NCBI GenBank assembly: GCA_017417465.1 | Contig: JAFPZD010000083.1 | Coordinates: forward strand, 18,486 to 82,485 | Direction: 5' to 3' | Length of the DNA stretch: 64,000 nucleotides | DNA from: Prevotella sp. | Lineage (GTDB): Bacteria; Bacteroidota; Bacteroidia; Bacteroidales; Bacteroidaceae | Shown: one piece after another, positions 50,167-58,740 of the stretch | Numbering within the stretch: the first letter of the stretch is position 1 | Layout of the letters: each line of letters begins with the position of its first letter | Position numbers and translations under genes: made by a program | The notes under the pieces: generated by a model | The model's input: only the letters and a program-made list of their open reading frames with translations | The model's database searches: none | What the model was told of the DNA's origin: nothing

Positions 50167-52842
50167 TCAGAAGGTCATACGAATCATGAAACGCACACCC
50201 TGCTTGTGGGCGGTTGGCAGGTCGAGATAGTTCAAACGACGCACATATTCCACGTGGATAATCTTGAGAATGTTGTGGATGCCGGCAGAGACCTCCCAGT
50301 AAGGACGTTTGTTGTCCATGATATAGGAACCTTCGGGGAAATACATCAGCACGTCACTACCCGCATTCTCAGCGAGGAAAGGATTGTTCTTGTCAGAGAG
50401 GTCACCCCAGAAGCAGCGCACCGAGAGCCACTCTCGCCATTTCAGCCGTTTGAGCAGTGGGATGCGGTTGAAGATTTTACCGTTGAGGTCCCACGAGACG
50501 ATAGCTGCAGCATAGCGGTCGTTGAGGAACTCCATGTTGTTGACGAGCATGAAGGTGTAGTCCTGAAGGATGTATGAGAGGTTCGTCTCAGGCGCCACGA
50601 GCAGCGGGAACGGCACTTGGTTCCACTGGATGCCGCCTTTGACCTGGAAGTCAATCTTGCCCCATGACTTCAGCCAGAAACGCTTGTAAATGCTTGCCTG
50701 CGTGAGGTTGTACCGGTAGTCGCCGCCGAGCAGTCCTTTGAAGCCCATGGTGTGGCCAAGGGTAAACACAGGCGAATCAAGATTGATGGGCAGTCGGCGC
50801 TGCTTGGTGTTGATAAAGGTCTCGCCGGGAGCAAAGCGGAGCTCAGCGCGGAGCTCGGTGGTGCGAATCTTATGGGACGGCGTGTAGGTAAGGGGGACGG
50901 ATTGGGCCCCTTCAGAGGTGAAGGGCACGGGATTCGACCAGTTAGTCCAAGTCTGCCGATCGCCACTCTCACTCAAGGGGATATAGAAGAGGTCGCCGAC
51001 ACCCTCGTTCTCCTCAGTCTTAAAGGCTACGGTGGTACGGAATCCCCAGTCCTCCTCGCGCTCGAAAGTCAGCGACTGGCGGTTATAGAAAAGCATCTTC
51101 TCCGTCTTTGCCCACTTAAAAGAAGTGAAGACATTATCCTTGTCGGTTCGCATGAACTTGTCGGACGGCGACTCGATGTCGTAGCTCGACGAGAGGGTGA
51201 GCGTGCGCTTGGGGAATTCGCGCGGCAGATACTCCTTCTTATTGAACGACCAGATGAGGTCGCCCTTGTAGTAGGTCTTCTTCGAGTTCCATCCACGTGC
51301 GATGTAGCCGCTGACAAAGAAGTTCGAGTCAAGATTGGCTGTTGTCTGTGCCGAGATACGCATGCGCAACCCGTCGATGGTGTTCTGCGAAATCATTGTA
51401 TTAATAGGTCCGATGTCCACCTTACTCGGTGTCTTTGACGAACCCGTCTCTACAAAGTTCTCGATGAAGGCTTTCAAGCCAAATAGAATATACTTAAAGC
51501 CTTTTATCTGCTCCAACCCATGCACGAAGGCGTCCATCGAGCTCTCGCTCTTGGTGAGTTCCACCTGCCTATACTGTGCCCAGAAATCATCGCCCCGCAT
51601 CATGGCATTGACATCCTTTACCTCCTTCTTCTTGCCTTTGAACAGCTGTTTGGGCAGCTCATCGAAAGCATAGTCCGTCAGGCGGGTGTTACGGATGATG
51701 GCAAACTGCTGTAGGAAGCTGGCCACTTTCAATTCGGTGAACATGTCGTCGACCGAGAGCACCCACTCACCGTTTCCCAGCTTGGTGAACTCCTGCACCA
51801 CCTTCATGTTCTCAACGAAGTTAACGTCCGAGCGTTTGGGGATCGTCATCTCGCAACGTTTCACCTGATAGGACGAGTCGGCAAGCACGTAAAGATGGCC
51901 ACGGAAACCGAAGTCCTGCTGGTTGTTTGGAAGGAACTGCAGGTGGAAGCAGAGGTCATGGTCGACGTAGATGGTGTCTTCGATATAATAGCGGTAGAAG
52001 GCAATGGCATCGTCGCCAATAGGTGACGTGAAGGGATACTGGAGCAGGCGTATCTGGTCGTCGTAGATGTTGACATCAGTAAAGACGTCTTTCATGGCCG
52101 TCGTAAGAATGTCGCCCGTCTGTATCAGCTCGTTGATGCCCGTGTTGTTCATGCCCTTGATAATGGTCTTCTCGTCGTGGGGCGACTTGCGGTAGATCTT
52201 CTGCGACACCGTTTCGTCAACCGAGATGGGAAGAATGAGTTTCTGATTATAGGGGCACACCTCTATCTGGTCCAGAAGCCACTGTTTCTTCGACAACTTT
52301 CCCGAGTCGAGGATGGCTGGGGTGATATCGTTCATGGCCAGCGTCAGCTTCTGGTACTTGTTGTATTGGTAGAAGTCGTGGTTCGAGAGGTCGGTGCGCT
52401 TCTTCGCAGCGACAACCTTGCGCATGAGTTCCACGGCGGGATTGTTCTTTCGGCTGTAGCGCTGGCGCTTCGATTTGACGGTGACTTCCTTGAGGACCTT
52501 CGTGTCGGGCTTCAGTCTGACGCGGAGGTAAGCAGGCGTCTTTGCGTCGACGATAATGGTCTGCTGCTGGTAGCCGACGGCACTAAAGGTCAGTGGCCAG
52601 GACTGGTGGCGGGCGATGGTGAAGTGGCCGTTGATGTCGCTGGCCACAGCGACGCCGTGCCCGCGATAGATACAGCTGGCAAAGGGGATGGTGTCGCCGG
52701 TCTGTGCGTCGATGATATGTCCAGTGAGGGTCTGCGCCCCTGCGGGGCTAATGAATAACGAACAGTGAACAGTGAATAGTATTGCTACCATCCTTAACGC
52801 CCACTTCCAGCTATCACATGTATTTTTTGTCATCATCTTCAC
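50167..52842 (-). CDS. DUF5686 outer-membrane protein with CarboxypepD_reg-like N-domain
   Basis: 891 residues (start GTG 52842 or ATG 52836). After the signal peptide, residues about 35-110 are the carboxypeptidase-regulatory-like/TonB-plug-linked beta domain (TGHIIDAQTGDTIPFASCIY), followed by the DUF5686 region with long beta-strands typical of an outer-membrane beta-barrel and an aromatic C-terminus (GVRFMIRMTF). The signal peptide core FTVHCSLFI is encoded by a GAACAGTGAACAGTGAAT repeat. Role unknown. The start lies 6 bp after the upstream stop. Confidence 0.85.
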   Translation of the reverse strand: MKMMTKNTCDSWKWALRMVAILFTVHCSLFISPAGAQTLTGHIIDAQTGDTIPFASCIYRGHGVAVASDINGHFTIARHQSWPLTFSAVGYQQQTIIVDAKTPAYLRVRLKPDTKVLKEVTVKSKRQRYSRKNNPAVELMRKVVAAKKRTDLSNHDFYQYNKYQKLTLAMNDITPAILDSGKLSKKQWLLDQIEVCPYNQKLILPISVDETVSQKIYRKSPHDEKTIIKGMNNTGINELIQTGDILTTAMKDVFTDVNIYDDQIRLLQYPFTSPIGDDAIAFYRYYIEDTIYVDHDLCFHLQFLPNNQQDFGFRGHLYVLADSSYQVKRCEMTIPKRSDVNFVENMKVVQEFTKLGNGEWVLSVDDMFTELKVASFLQQFAIIRNTRLTDYAFDELPKQLFKGKKKEVKDVNAMMRGDDFWAQYRQVELTKSESSMDAFVHGLEQIKGFKYILFGLKAFIENFVETGSSKTPSKVDIGPINTMISQNTIDGLRMRISAQTTANLDSNFFVSGYIARGWNSKKTYYKGDLIWSFNKKEYLPREFPKRTLTLSSSYDIESPSDKFMRTDKDNVFTSFKWAKTEKMLFYNRQSLTFEREEDWGFRTTVAFKTEENEGVGDLFYIPLSESGDRQTWTNWSNPVPFTSEGAQSVPLTYTPSHKIRTTELRAELRFAPGETFINTKQRRLPINLDSPVFTLGHTMGFKGLLGGDYRYNLTQASIYKRFWLKSWGKIDFQVKGGIQWNQVPFPLLVAPETNLSYILQDYTFMLVNNMEFLNDRYAAAIVSWDLNGKIFNRIPLLKRLKWREWLSVRCFWGDLSDKNNPFLAENAGSDVLMYFPEGSYIMDNKRPYWEVSAGIHNILKIIHVEYVRRLNYLDLPTAHKQGVRFMIRMTF

Positions 52843-52848
52843 TTTTCA

Positions 52849-53829
52849 CTATTCACTTTTCATTAGCGAAGCGCACGCCTCCCTACTCATCGTCTCGTGA
52901 CGGTACTTCATGTAATAGTACAGGGCAGCGAGGACGGTAATCTCAAAGAGCGGATAGATCCAGGGCTGGTTGATGAGACAGGCTATGAACATGACAATGG
53001 CGCGCGTGTTGTGGGTCAGGGTGTTGGTCATCCACATCAAGGGAAGACTTTTCTGGCGGAACGCCTGACGGAAGTCGGCGGGCATGTCGGCAGCATTAGG
53101 ATACTTGGCCTTGACCTGGCGGAAGAAACGCTGGAACTCGGGCGTGTTCTTCTCCTGTTTCTTGCACCAGCCGATGTAGAAGTGGTGGAACAGGTAGTCC
53201 CAGAAATAGCCATCGGCACCCACGGTAAAGGGCCCCCATTTGCGCTTCGGCATGCTGTCGAGCAGCTGCTGCTCCTGAGCCGTGCTGTTCAGTTCGCTTC
53301 CCTCCTCACCCTTGATAAAATAAAGGTGTATCTGGCGGTAGTAGTCGGCCAGCTGACACTGGCGGGCATGCCAGTAGAATCCGGCGAAGGCACAGAGCAG
53401 GAAACCCCAGATGCCCCAGTTGACACCATCGAGCAGGGGGATGGGCTGGTTCCACAGACGCAGCGCAATACCCAAATAGCAGAAAAAGAACCACACGTCG
53501 CTGGCCAGGCCGTCGAGCATGCGGCCTATCATGGTCTTGTGGTTGGTGAGGCGTGCCATCTGCCCGTCGGTGGAGTCACAGAAGTTGGCCAGCATGAGCA
53601 GGACAACACCAGCTATGTTCCACCACAGCTCAGTATGGTAGAAACAGAAGCCGGCACCGGCACCGAGGAACATGGAAAGGATGGTTACGAAGTTGGGAGT
53701 CACCCCGATCTTTATCCACATCAAGGCAAAGGCGAGACCTATGGGGCGTGTAAAATAGACGTCGAGCGTCTCTTCGGTGTCGTTCGACTTGAACGACTCT
53801 TGTAGCAATTGTTTGAATGACTTATCCAT
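52849..53829 (-). CDS. CDP-alcohol phosphatidyltransferase family membrane protein
   Basis: 326 residues, several transmembrane helices (about 40-60, 65-85, 115-160 and 265-310). The catalytic motif DSTDGQMARLTNHKTMIGRM, then LDGLASD, exactly fits D-x2-DG-x2-AR-x8-G-x3-D-x3-D. It joins a CDP-activated head donor to a lipid alcohol or inositol-type alcohol; the acceptor is not determined. First gene of a run with DUF5686 and lacI. Confidence 0.88.
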   Translation of the reverse strand: MDKSFKQLLQESFKSNDTEETLDVYFTRPIGLAFALMWIKIGVTPNFVTILSMFLGAGAGFCFYHTELWWNIAGVVLLMLANFCDSTDGQMARLTNHKTMIGRMLDGLASDVWFFFCYLGIALRLWNQPIPLLDGVNWGIWGFLLCAFAGFYWHARQCQLADYYRQIHLYFIKGEEGSELNSTAQEQQLLDSMPKRKWGPFTVGADGYFWDYLFHHFYIGWCKKQEKNTPEFQRFFRQVKAKYPNAADMPADFRQAFRQKSLPLMWMTNTLTHNTRAIVMFIACLINQPWIYPLFEITVLAALYYYMKYRHETMSREACASLMKSE

Positions 53830-53930
53830 ATAAACTGTCGCTATTCACTATTGACAAATACTAACTGCAAGGCCTCACTGACAGTCACGACTGCAAACTA
53901 TATTCGGGCATAGAGTTTTCTTTGAGTGTG

Positions 53931-53938
53931 CAAAGGTA
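53931..53938 (-). promoter_or_regulatory. -7 box of the CDP-alcohol transferase operon
   Basis: TACCTTTG on the minus strand, about 100 bp before the start codon. Confidence 0.55.
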
Positions 53939-54022
53939 AGCATTTTATGTGATATAACAGTCTTTTTGCACTTATATTTGTTATTTTTTAAATAATGCGA
54001 ATAGTCTATTTGCACAATTGCA

Positions 54023-54059
54023 AAGGGAGGACACACCCATCAACGGGCTGTCCTCCCTT
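54023..54059 (-). terminator. Terminator of the Omp28-like gene
   Basis: AAGGGAGGACA and TGTCCTCCCTT, 11-bp perfect stem with a 15-nt loop, 22 bp after the stop of the gene at 54082. Confidence 0.7.
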
Positions 54060-54081
54060 CAAGATATGATAGAAAGGTTAA

Positions 54082-56076
54082 TTAACGGTTGATGACCTTC
54101 ATCGTGCTGCCGTCGGCCTGACGCAGGATGCTCAGCCCCTTGTGGTTCATGCCCATGCGCTGTCCGCTAAGGCTATAGCAAGCTGTAGGCACGGTGGCTG
54201 CACTGGTAGCCACGCTGCTGATGCCTGTTGTGATGCTGATGACGGCTTTGTCAGAATTGATGACCTCCCAACTTCTCTTGTCGATGAGGATGGCGGCCAC
54301 AGAGAGCTTCTCCTTGTCCTGCACGAGAGTGTTGTCGGTGATATCCATCTCGAAGGTGGAGCTGATGGGCTTTCCTATCTGCACACTACCCTCGATGCTG
54401 CCGCTCACGCCGTTGCTGACACCATAGACGGCAACGGGCACGTGGTTGTAGACAGCGGTGAAGGGTGAAGCCTGATCCACGTAGGGCAGGAGGTTTTCGT
54501 CGCCCTGTGCGGCAGCTGCATTGCCCGAGTAACTGTTTTTCTGCATCCAATTGCTACCCTCACCCGTCAGCCTGTCGGCCAGCAACAGGTAGCCGATAGC
54601 GAATGGCGATTCGTCGGCATCGAACTGGAAGGTCGTCGTAGTGTTGACTGCGATCTTGGTCTGCGCCTCGTCAGTCCACGTTGCTTCCACCTGGATGGAA
54701 CCCGGAGTGAGCATGCCCTTTACAATCTCCACGACTTCCTTAACCTTATAGGCATTGACAGTCGTCATGTCGTACATGCCGTAGTAGGGATCCACGGTGC
54801 CCATACGGTTGAGAGCCATGCTGGGGAAACCGTCGGAGAAGTAGCGGGTGACGTTGTAGTAATCCTTAAGCGCCATGGGATCGTTATAGTGGACGGCGGT
54901 CAGGACAGCGTCGCTGCCAAAGTCCTGGGCGAGCTGCTCCATGGCTACCATGCCCCTGACGCACCATCCGCACCATGTGCCGGTGAACTCCTCGACGAAG
55001 GGTTTCATCTGCTCCGACTGTGCCATGGCAAAGATATAGCCTGTGGCAGCGGTGGGTTCCACCTCGTTGGCCTCGCCGTTGACCTCGGTGATGGTCAGCG
55101 CGACGGTCTTGCGTCCTGTCTTGTCGCCTGTGCGGACGGGGAAGTAGACGGTCATGGTCTGATCCATCTTCTCAATGGGCGTGTCGAGTGTCACGGTGCC
55201 AGTCTGTGCCTCCTCACCCTCGACCTCTACCTTGAAGCCCAGCGAGGAAACGGGATGGTCGCCCTTGTTGGTGATGGTGACGGGCAGGCTGGTCTCACTG
55301 TTAGCCAGCACGTAGGTCTGTGCGAAGTTGGAAGCATCGGCGGCATTATGAGGATATTCGATGCCGCCTATCAGCAGGTCGAGGGCCAGGCTCAGCGGCT
55401 GGCCGTAGCCGGGATAGTCGAACCACTCGTTGTTGTCCTGCATGTAGCAGAAGAGCGAGTTGGGCACTGCGTCGGTCTGCCAATAGGTGAAGAGTGGGTA
55501 GGCGTCGGTCCAGTATTCGGCGACCCATTCATTGTATGCGTCCGCGTCGTCATAGTCGGGCGAGGGGATGTCGCGGGTGATGTTATAACTCACTATTACA
55601 TAGACGCCCTGCTCGGGAATGTCGTAGCTCTGGTCGAAGGCAAACTCCTTGGTAATGCCTTCCTGCGCATCCACGTCCTCGTTCTTCAGGTTGATGACGG
55701 CAATGTCGGCATCATCGGCATTATACACCAGCGAGGTGGCCAGAAGCACTTTCAAGTCCTTGTAGGTCTCACCCTGCCACAGGAAGCGCACACCGTCGAT
55801 GTGACCCTTGGGGGCTTTCTCATAGGGCAGGTAGATACCCCATACGCCAACGCCAGGCTTGGCGGAGCCCACTTCATAGAGCAAGCCTTGGGGGTCGTAG
55901 TAGCCGAACCAAATCTGGTTTTCGCCCAGCTCAATGGCGTTGCGGGGTGCCAAGGCGGTGCGGGATGACTTCTGGAACTTAACAGGGCCTTGCTTCAGCT
56001 GCAGGGGCTGGGCCTGAACACTTGCAATGCCTAAAAAGGCGAAAAGCGTAAAAAGAATAGGTAGTCTTTTTCTCAT
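54082..56076 (-). CDS. Omp28-like exported protein with thioredoxin CGWC motif
   Basis: 664 residues, signal peptide 1-22. The N-terminal half is a beta-rich domain; residues about 350-460 are a thioredoxin-like fold with FVEEFTGTWCGWCVRGMVAME, the redox CxxC typical of the Omp28 family. The last 30 residues (YSLSGQRMGMNHKGLSILR and KVINR) resemble the type IX secretion C-terminal sorting motif found in Prevotella. Predicted surface or periplasmic redox protein; substrate unknown. Confidence 0.82.
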   Translation of the reverse strand: MRKRLPILFTLFAFLGIASVQAQPLQLKQGPVKFQKSSRTALAPRNAIELGENQIWFGYYDPQGLLYEVGSAKPGVGVWGIYLPYEKAPKGHIDGVRFLWQGETYKDLKVLLATSLVYNADDADIAVINLKNEDVDAQEGITKEFAFDQSYDIPEQGVYVIVSYNITRDIPSPDYDDADAYNEWVAEYWTDAYPLFTYWQTDAVPNSLFCYMQDNNEWFDYPGYGQPLSLALDLLIGGIEYPHNAADASNFAQTYVLANSETSLPVTITNKGDHPVSSLGFKVEVEGEEAQTGTVTLDTPIEKMDQTMTVYFPVRTGDKTGRKTVALTITEVNGEANEVEPTAATGYIFAMAQSEQMKPFVEEFTGTWCGWCVRGMVAMEQLAQDFGSDAVLTAVHYNDPMALKDYYNVTRYFSDGFPSMALNRMGTVDPYYGMYDMTTVNAYKVKEVVEIVKGMLTPGSIQVEATWTDEAQTKIAVNTTTTFQFDADESPFAIGYLLLADRLTGEGSNWMQKNSYSGNAAAAQGDENLLPYVDQASPFTAVYNHVPVAVYGVSNGVSGSIEGSVQIGKPISSTFEMDITDNTLVQDKEKLSVAAILIDKRSWEVINSDKAVISITTGISSVATSAATVPTACYSLSGQRMGMNHKGLSILRQADGSTMKVINR

Positions 56077-56119
56077 AACTCTTATTGTTTTAGTTAATAA
56101 TTTGGTTCATTTCTCGCTG

Positions 56120-56127
56120 CAAAGTTA
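56120..56127 (-). promoter_or_regulatory. -7 box of the Omp28-like gene
   Basis: TAACTTTG on the minus strand, 43 bp before the start. Confidence 0.55.
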
Positions 56128-56210
56128 CTCTTTTTCTTTTGAAAAGACGGGGAAGCGGGCGAAAACAGAGGTTCAAATTCATGAATTTGCTCCTTTTTAT
56201 CGCTTTTTCT

Positions 56211-56240
56211 TTGTATTCTCATAGAAAATGTGTACTTTTG
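56211..56240 (+). promoter_or_regulatory. Promoter of the TPR/AraC regulator
   Basis: TTG 56211-56213, 19-bp spacer, TACTTTTG 56233-56240. It overlaps the upstream in-frame ATG at 56228, so that ATG is not the start. Confidence 0.7.
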
Positions 56241-56269
56241 CACGCTGTATTGCTAATACTTGTCTACAC

Positions 56270-57889
56270 ATGAGACGTCTGGTCATGGCAGCACTGCTGC
56301 ACCTCTTTATATTTTACGCGCAAGCTGACAACGGCGACGCGCTGGACCATCTGCGGCACCTCAGCAATGAGCAGTTGTGCGAGAAGGGTATGCAGGCGGC
56401 CTACGAACTGCAGCAGACCGACTCGGCACTCATCTGCTTCGAAACGCTCACCAGCCGCTACCGCGACGACATGAGCCGCGACGACAAACGACTCTGCGCC
56501 CTGGCCTATATCCATCTCTGGTCTATCTACTTCGACAACGGCTGCAATCTGGCACTGCAGTACGAGAGTCTGACCAGCGCACAGAACATCTGCCGCGACG
56601 CCGGCATCACGCTGCCCGAGATTGACAAGTACATGGCCTATATGTACCATACAATGGCCGACATGACCGGCGACCGCGACACAAAGCTGCTGGCGATGGA
56701 CTACTATCGCAAGGTGTTCAGCAACATGCGACAGGCTGACCCGCAGTTCTGGTCGTGGGCCGACATGGCCATGACCAACATGGCCATCTGCGCCCAGGAA
56801 CTTGGCGACCTCAGCCTGATAGCCGACGAGGAGCGTGCCTACCGCGCCGACAGCAGCAGGTCCGACTCACTTTTGTATGCTTACAACTTGCTGTTACTTG
56901 ACGGCTACCATGCCTTGGATGAACAACGGTATGCCGATGCCGCCGACTGTTTCAGCCGCCAGCTGCCACTGCTGACAGAGGAGATGAAATACATCCGCAT
57001 GGTGGGCACCGCCTATCAGAACAAAGCCATGGCTCTGTTGGGCGGCGGCCACAGCGAAGCCGCCACCGACTGCCTGCTTGAGGCGAAGCGATGCGCAGAG
57101 AACTTCGACTTCAAGGACATGATGGTCGAAATCTACAGTCTCCTGTCTGAGGTCTATGCGCAGACGGGGTACAACGACCTGAGCAACGCCTACATGCGGC
57201 GCCACTTCCTGTTGAAGGACTCTATCTACAACAACAGTCAAATAACGGCACTCGACGACATGAAGGTTCACTATGAGGTGCGCAATGCCAATAACCGCTA
57301 CCGGCAGCTGCAGGAGCGGCAGAGCCGCATAACACTGCTTGCCATCGGCGGACTCATCTTAGCTGTTGTAGTGGCACTCTTCCTCATCGTGGTAGGACGC
57401 AAGAACCAGCAGCTCAACCGCCGCAACCAGGCCCTCTATGCCAAGAACCAGGAATTGCTGGCCGTCGACCGTCTGCTCACGCAACGACGCCACGAGAGCA
57501 GTCTGGGCCAGGAGAGCATGGCACGCTTGAAGGACGAGATACTGACTGTCATGGAAAACACCGAAGAGGTATGCTCGCCTGACTTTAACATCGACCGACT
57601 GGCCCACCTCGTGGAATCGAACCAGAAGTATGTGTCGCAGACCATCAACGACGGCTTCGGCTGCAACTTCAACGCCTTTCTGAACAAATATCGCATCCGT
57701 GAGGCTTGCCGCAGGCTGAACGATCACGAGACCGTCGGGCGCTACACCATGGACGCCCTGGCCAACAGTCTGGGCTTCAAGTCACGCACCACCTTCACCT
57801 CGGCTTTCAAAGCCTACACCGGTCAGACTCCGTCGGAGTATGTTCGCATGGCGCGACAAAGCACCTCCACAACATCTGCCTCTTTTTAA
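56270..57889 (+). CDS. TPR-containing membrane sensor with C-terminal AraC-type HTH
   Basis: 539 residues from ATG 56270. Order: signal/first helix (1-22), TPR-like helices (about 40-340, ALICFETLTSRY; YRQLQERQ), one transmembrane helix (about 358-382, LLAIGGLILAVVVALFLIVV), a coiled coil, then an AraC-type HTH (about 440-530, CNFNAFLNKYRIREACRRLN; TFTSAFKAYTGQTPSEYVRM). A fused one-protein sensor/regulator with a periplasmic TPR sensor, common in Bacteroidetes. The stimulus is unknown. Confidence 0.85.
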   Translation: MRRLVMAALLHLFIFYAQADNGDALDHLRHLSNEQLCEKGMQAAYELQQTDSALICFETLTSRYRDDMSRDDKRLCALAYIHLWSIYFDNGCNLALQYESLTSAQNICRDAGITLPEIDKYMAYMYHTMADMTGDRDTKLLAMDYYRKVFSNMRQADPQFWSWADMAMTNMAICAQELGDLSLIADEERAYRADSSRSDSLLYAYNLLLLDGYHALDEQRYADAADCFSRQLPLLTEEMKYIRMVGTAYQNKAMALLGGGHSEAATDCLLEAKRCAENFDFKDMMVEIYSLLSEVYAQTGYNDLSNAYMRRHFLLKDSIYNNSQITALDDMKVHYEVRNANNRYRQLQERQSRITLLAIGGLILAVVVALFLIVVGRKNQQLNRRNQALYAKNQELLAVDRLLTQRRHESSLGQESMARLKDEILTVMENTEEVCSPDFNIDRLAHLVESNQKYVSQTINDGFGCNFNAFLNKYRIREACRRLNDHETVGRYTMDALANSLGFKSRTTFTSAFKAYTGQTPSEYVRMARQSTSTTSASF

Positions 57890-57938
57890 GACTCAAGTAT
57901 TTTTAGCCATAGAAGTACAAACACTCCACTGAAACGAA

Positions 57939-58592
57939 ATGAAACCGACAGACAGAAACATTATCATGATTACTGCGGGGGGCGTGGGAAAGCGATTTGG
58001 CGACAGCGTCCCTAAACAGTATGTCGAAATCAACGGCCGTAAGGTCATTTCCTACGTCATTGAAGCGTGTAAACGAAGCAAACTGGCTGATGCAGTCCTC
58101 GTTGTTGCCCATCCAAGCTATCACGAGGAGCTCGTCGCAGAGTTCGGAGTAGACGTGGCCGACAGCGGACCGGAACTGAACGTTACAAAGCGGAACGGGC
58201 TGGACTTTGTACGGGAGCACAGTGCCTGTGAGAAACTGATTGTGGCCGATGCTGTCAGGCCAGCCATTGAAAGTCAGGTGATTGACAGGTTCTTCACGCT
58301 CCTTGATGATTACGATGCCGTCGCTTGTGCACGGAAAATCACCGACAGCCTTGGCCATTATGGCGAATGGATAGTCAACCGGGAGGACTATTACACATTG
58401 AGTGCGCCGGAAGGCTTCAAATTCAACCTGATAGATAAGCATTTCAAGGCTGATTCCCCCTACACTGAATCCATCCAGCAATTGCCGGAAACATCAAAGG
58501 TGTATTTGGATTTCGATGTGCCCTATTACGACAAGCTTACCTTTCCGGAGGATTTGGCAAGAATCCAATCAATGCTAAAGGAAAGGACATGA
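57939..58592 (+). CDS. IspD/TarI-like cytidylyltransferase
   Basis: 217-residue nucleotidyltransferase. The signature ITAGGVGKRFGDSVPKQYVE is the CTP-binding loop and VADAVRPAIES the acidic region (usually HDaxRP). The C-terminal half (KITDSLGHYGEWIVNREDYY) is unlike classical IspD, and the family also includes ribitol-5-phosphate cytidylyltransferases; a surface-sugar rather than isoprenoid role is possible. Base composition is somewhat lower in GC than the neighbours. Confidence 0.7.
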   Translation: MKPTDRNIIMITAGGVGKRFGDSVPKQYVEINGRKVISYVIEACKRSKLADAVLVVAHPSYHEELVAEFGVDVADSGPELNVTKRNGLDFVREHSACEKLIVADAVRPAIESQVIDRFFTLLDDYDAVACARKITDSLGHYGEWIVNREDYYTLSAPEGFKFNLIDKHFKADSPYTESIQQLPETSKVYLDFDVPYYDKLTFPEDLARIQSMLKERT

Positions 58593-58647
58593 CGGCGAGT
58601 TAACGGTGTTTTTTTCTGGCATTCGACAAAAAAAAGAATAAATTCTT

Positions 58648-58677
58648 TTGTTTTACTCTCTTTATTTTGTAACTTTG
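58648..58677 (+). promoter_or_regulatory. Promoter of the RNA methyltransferase gene
   Basis: TTG 58648-58650, 19-bp spacer, TAACTTTG 58670-58677; 63 bp to the ATG. Confidence 0.75.
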
Positions 58678-58740
58678 CACCCTGTTTGAGTGACGTCGTA
58701 ACAGAATTGCCCTCTCTCAGAAGCTATTAAAAACTACATA

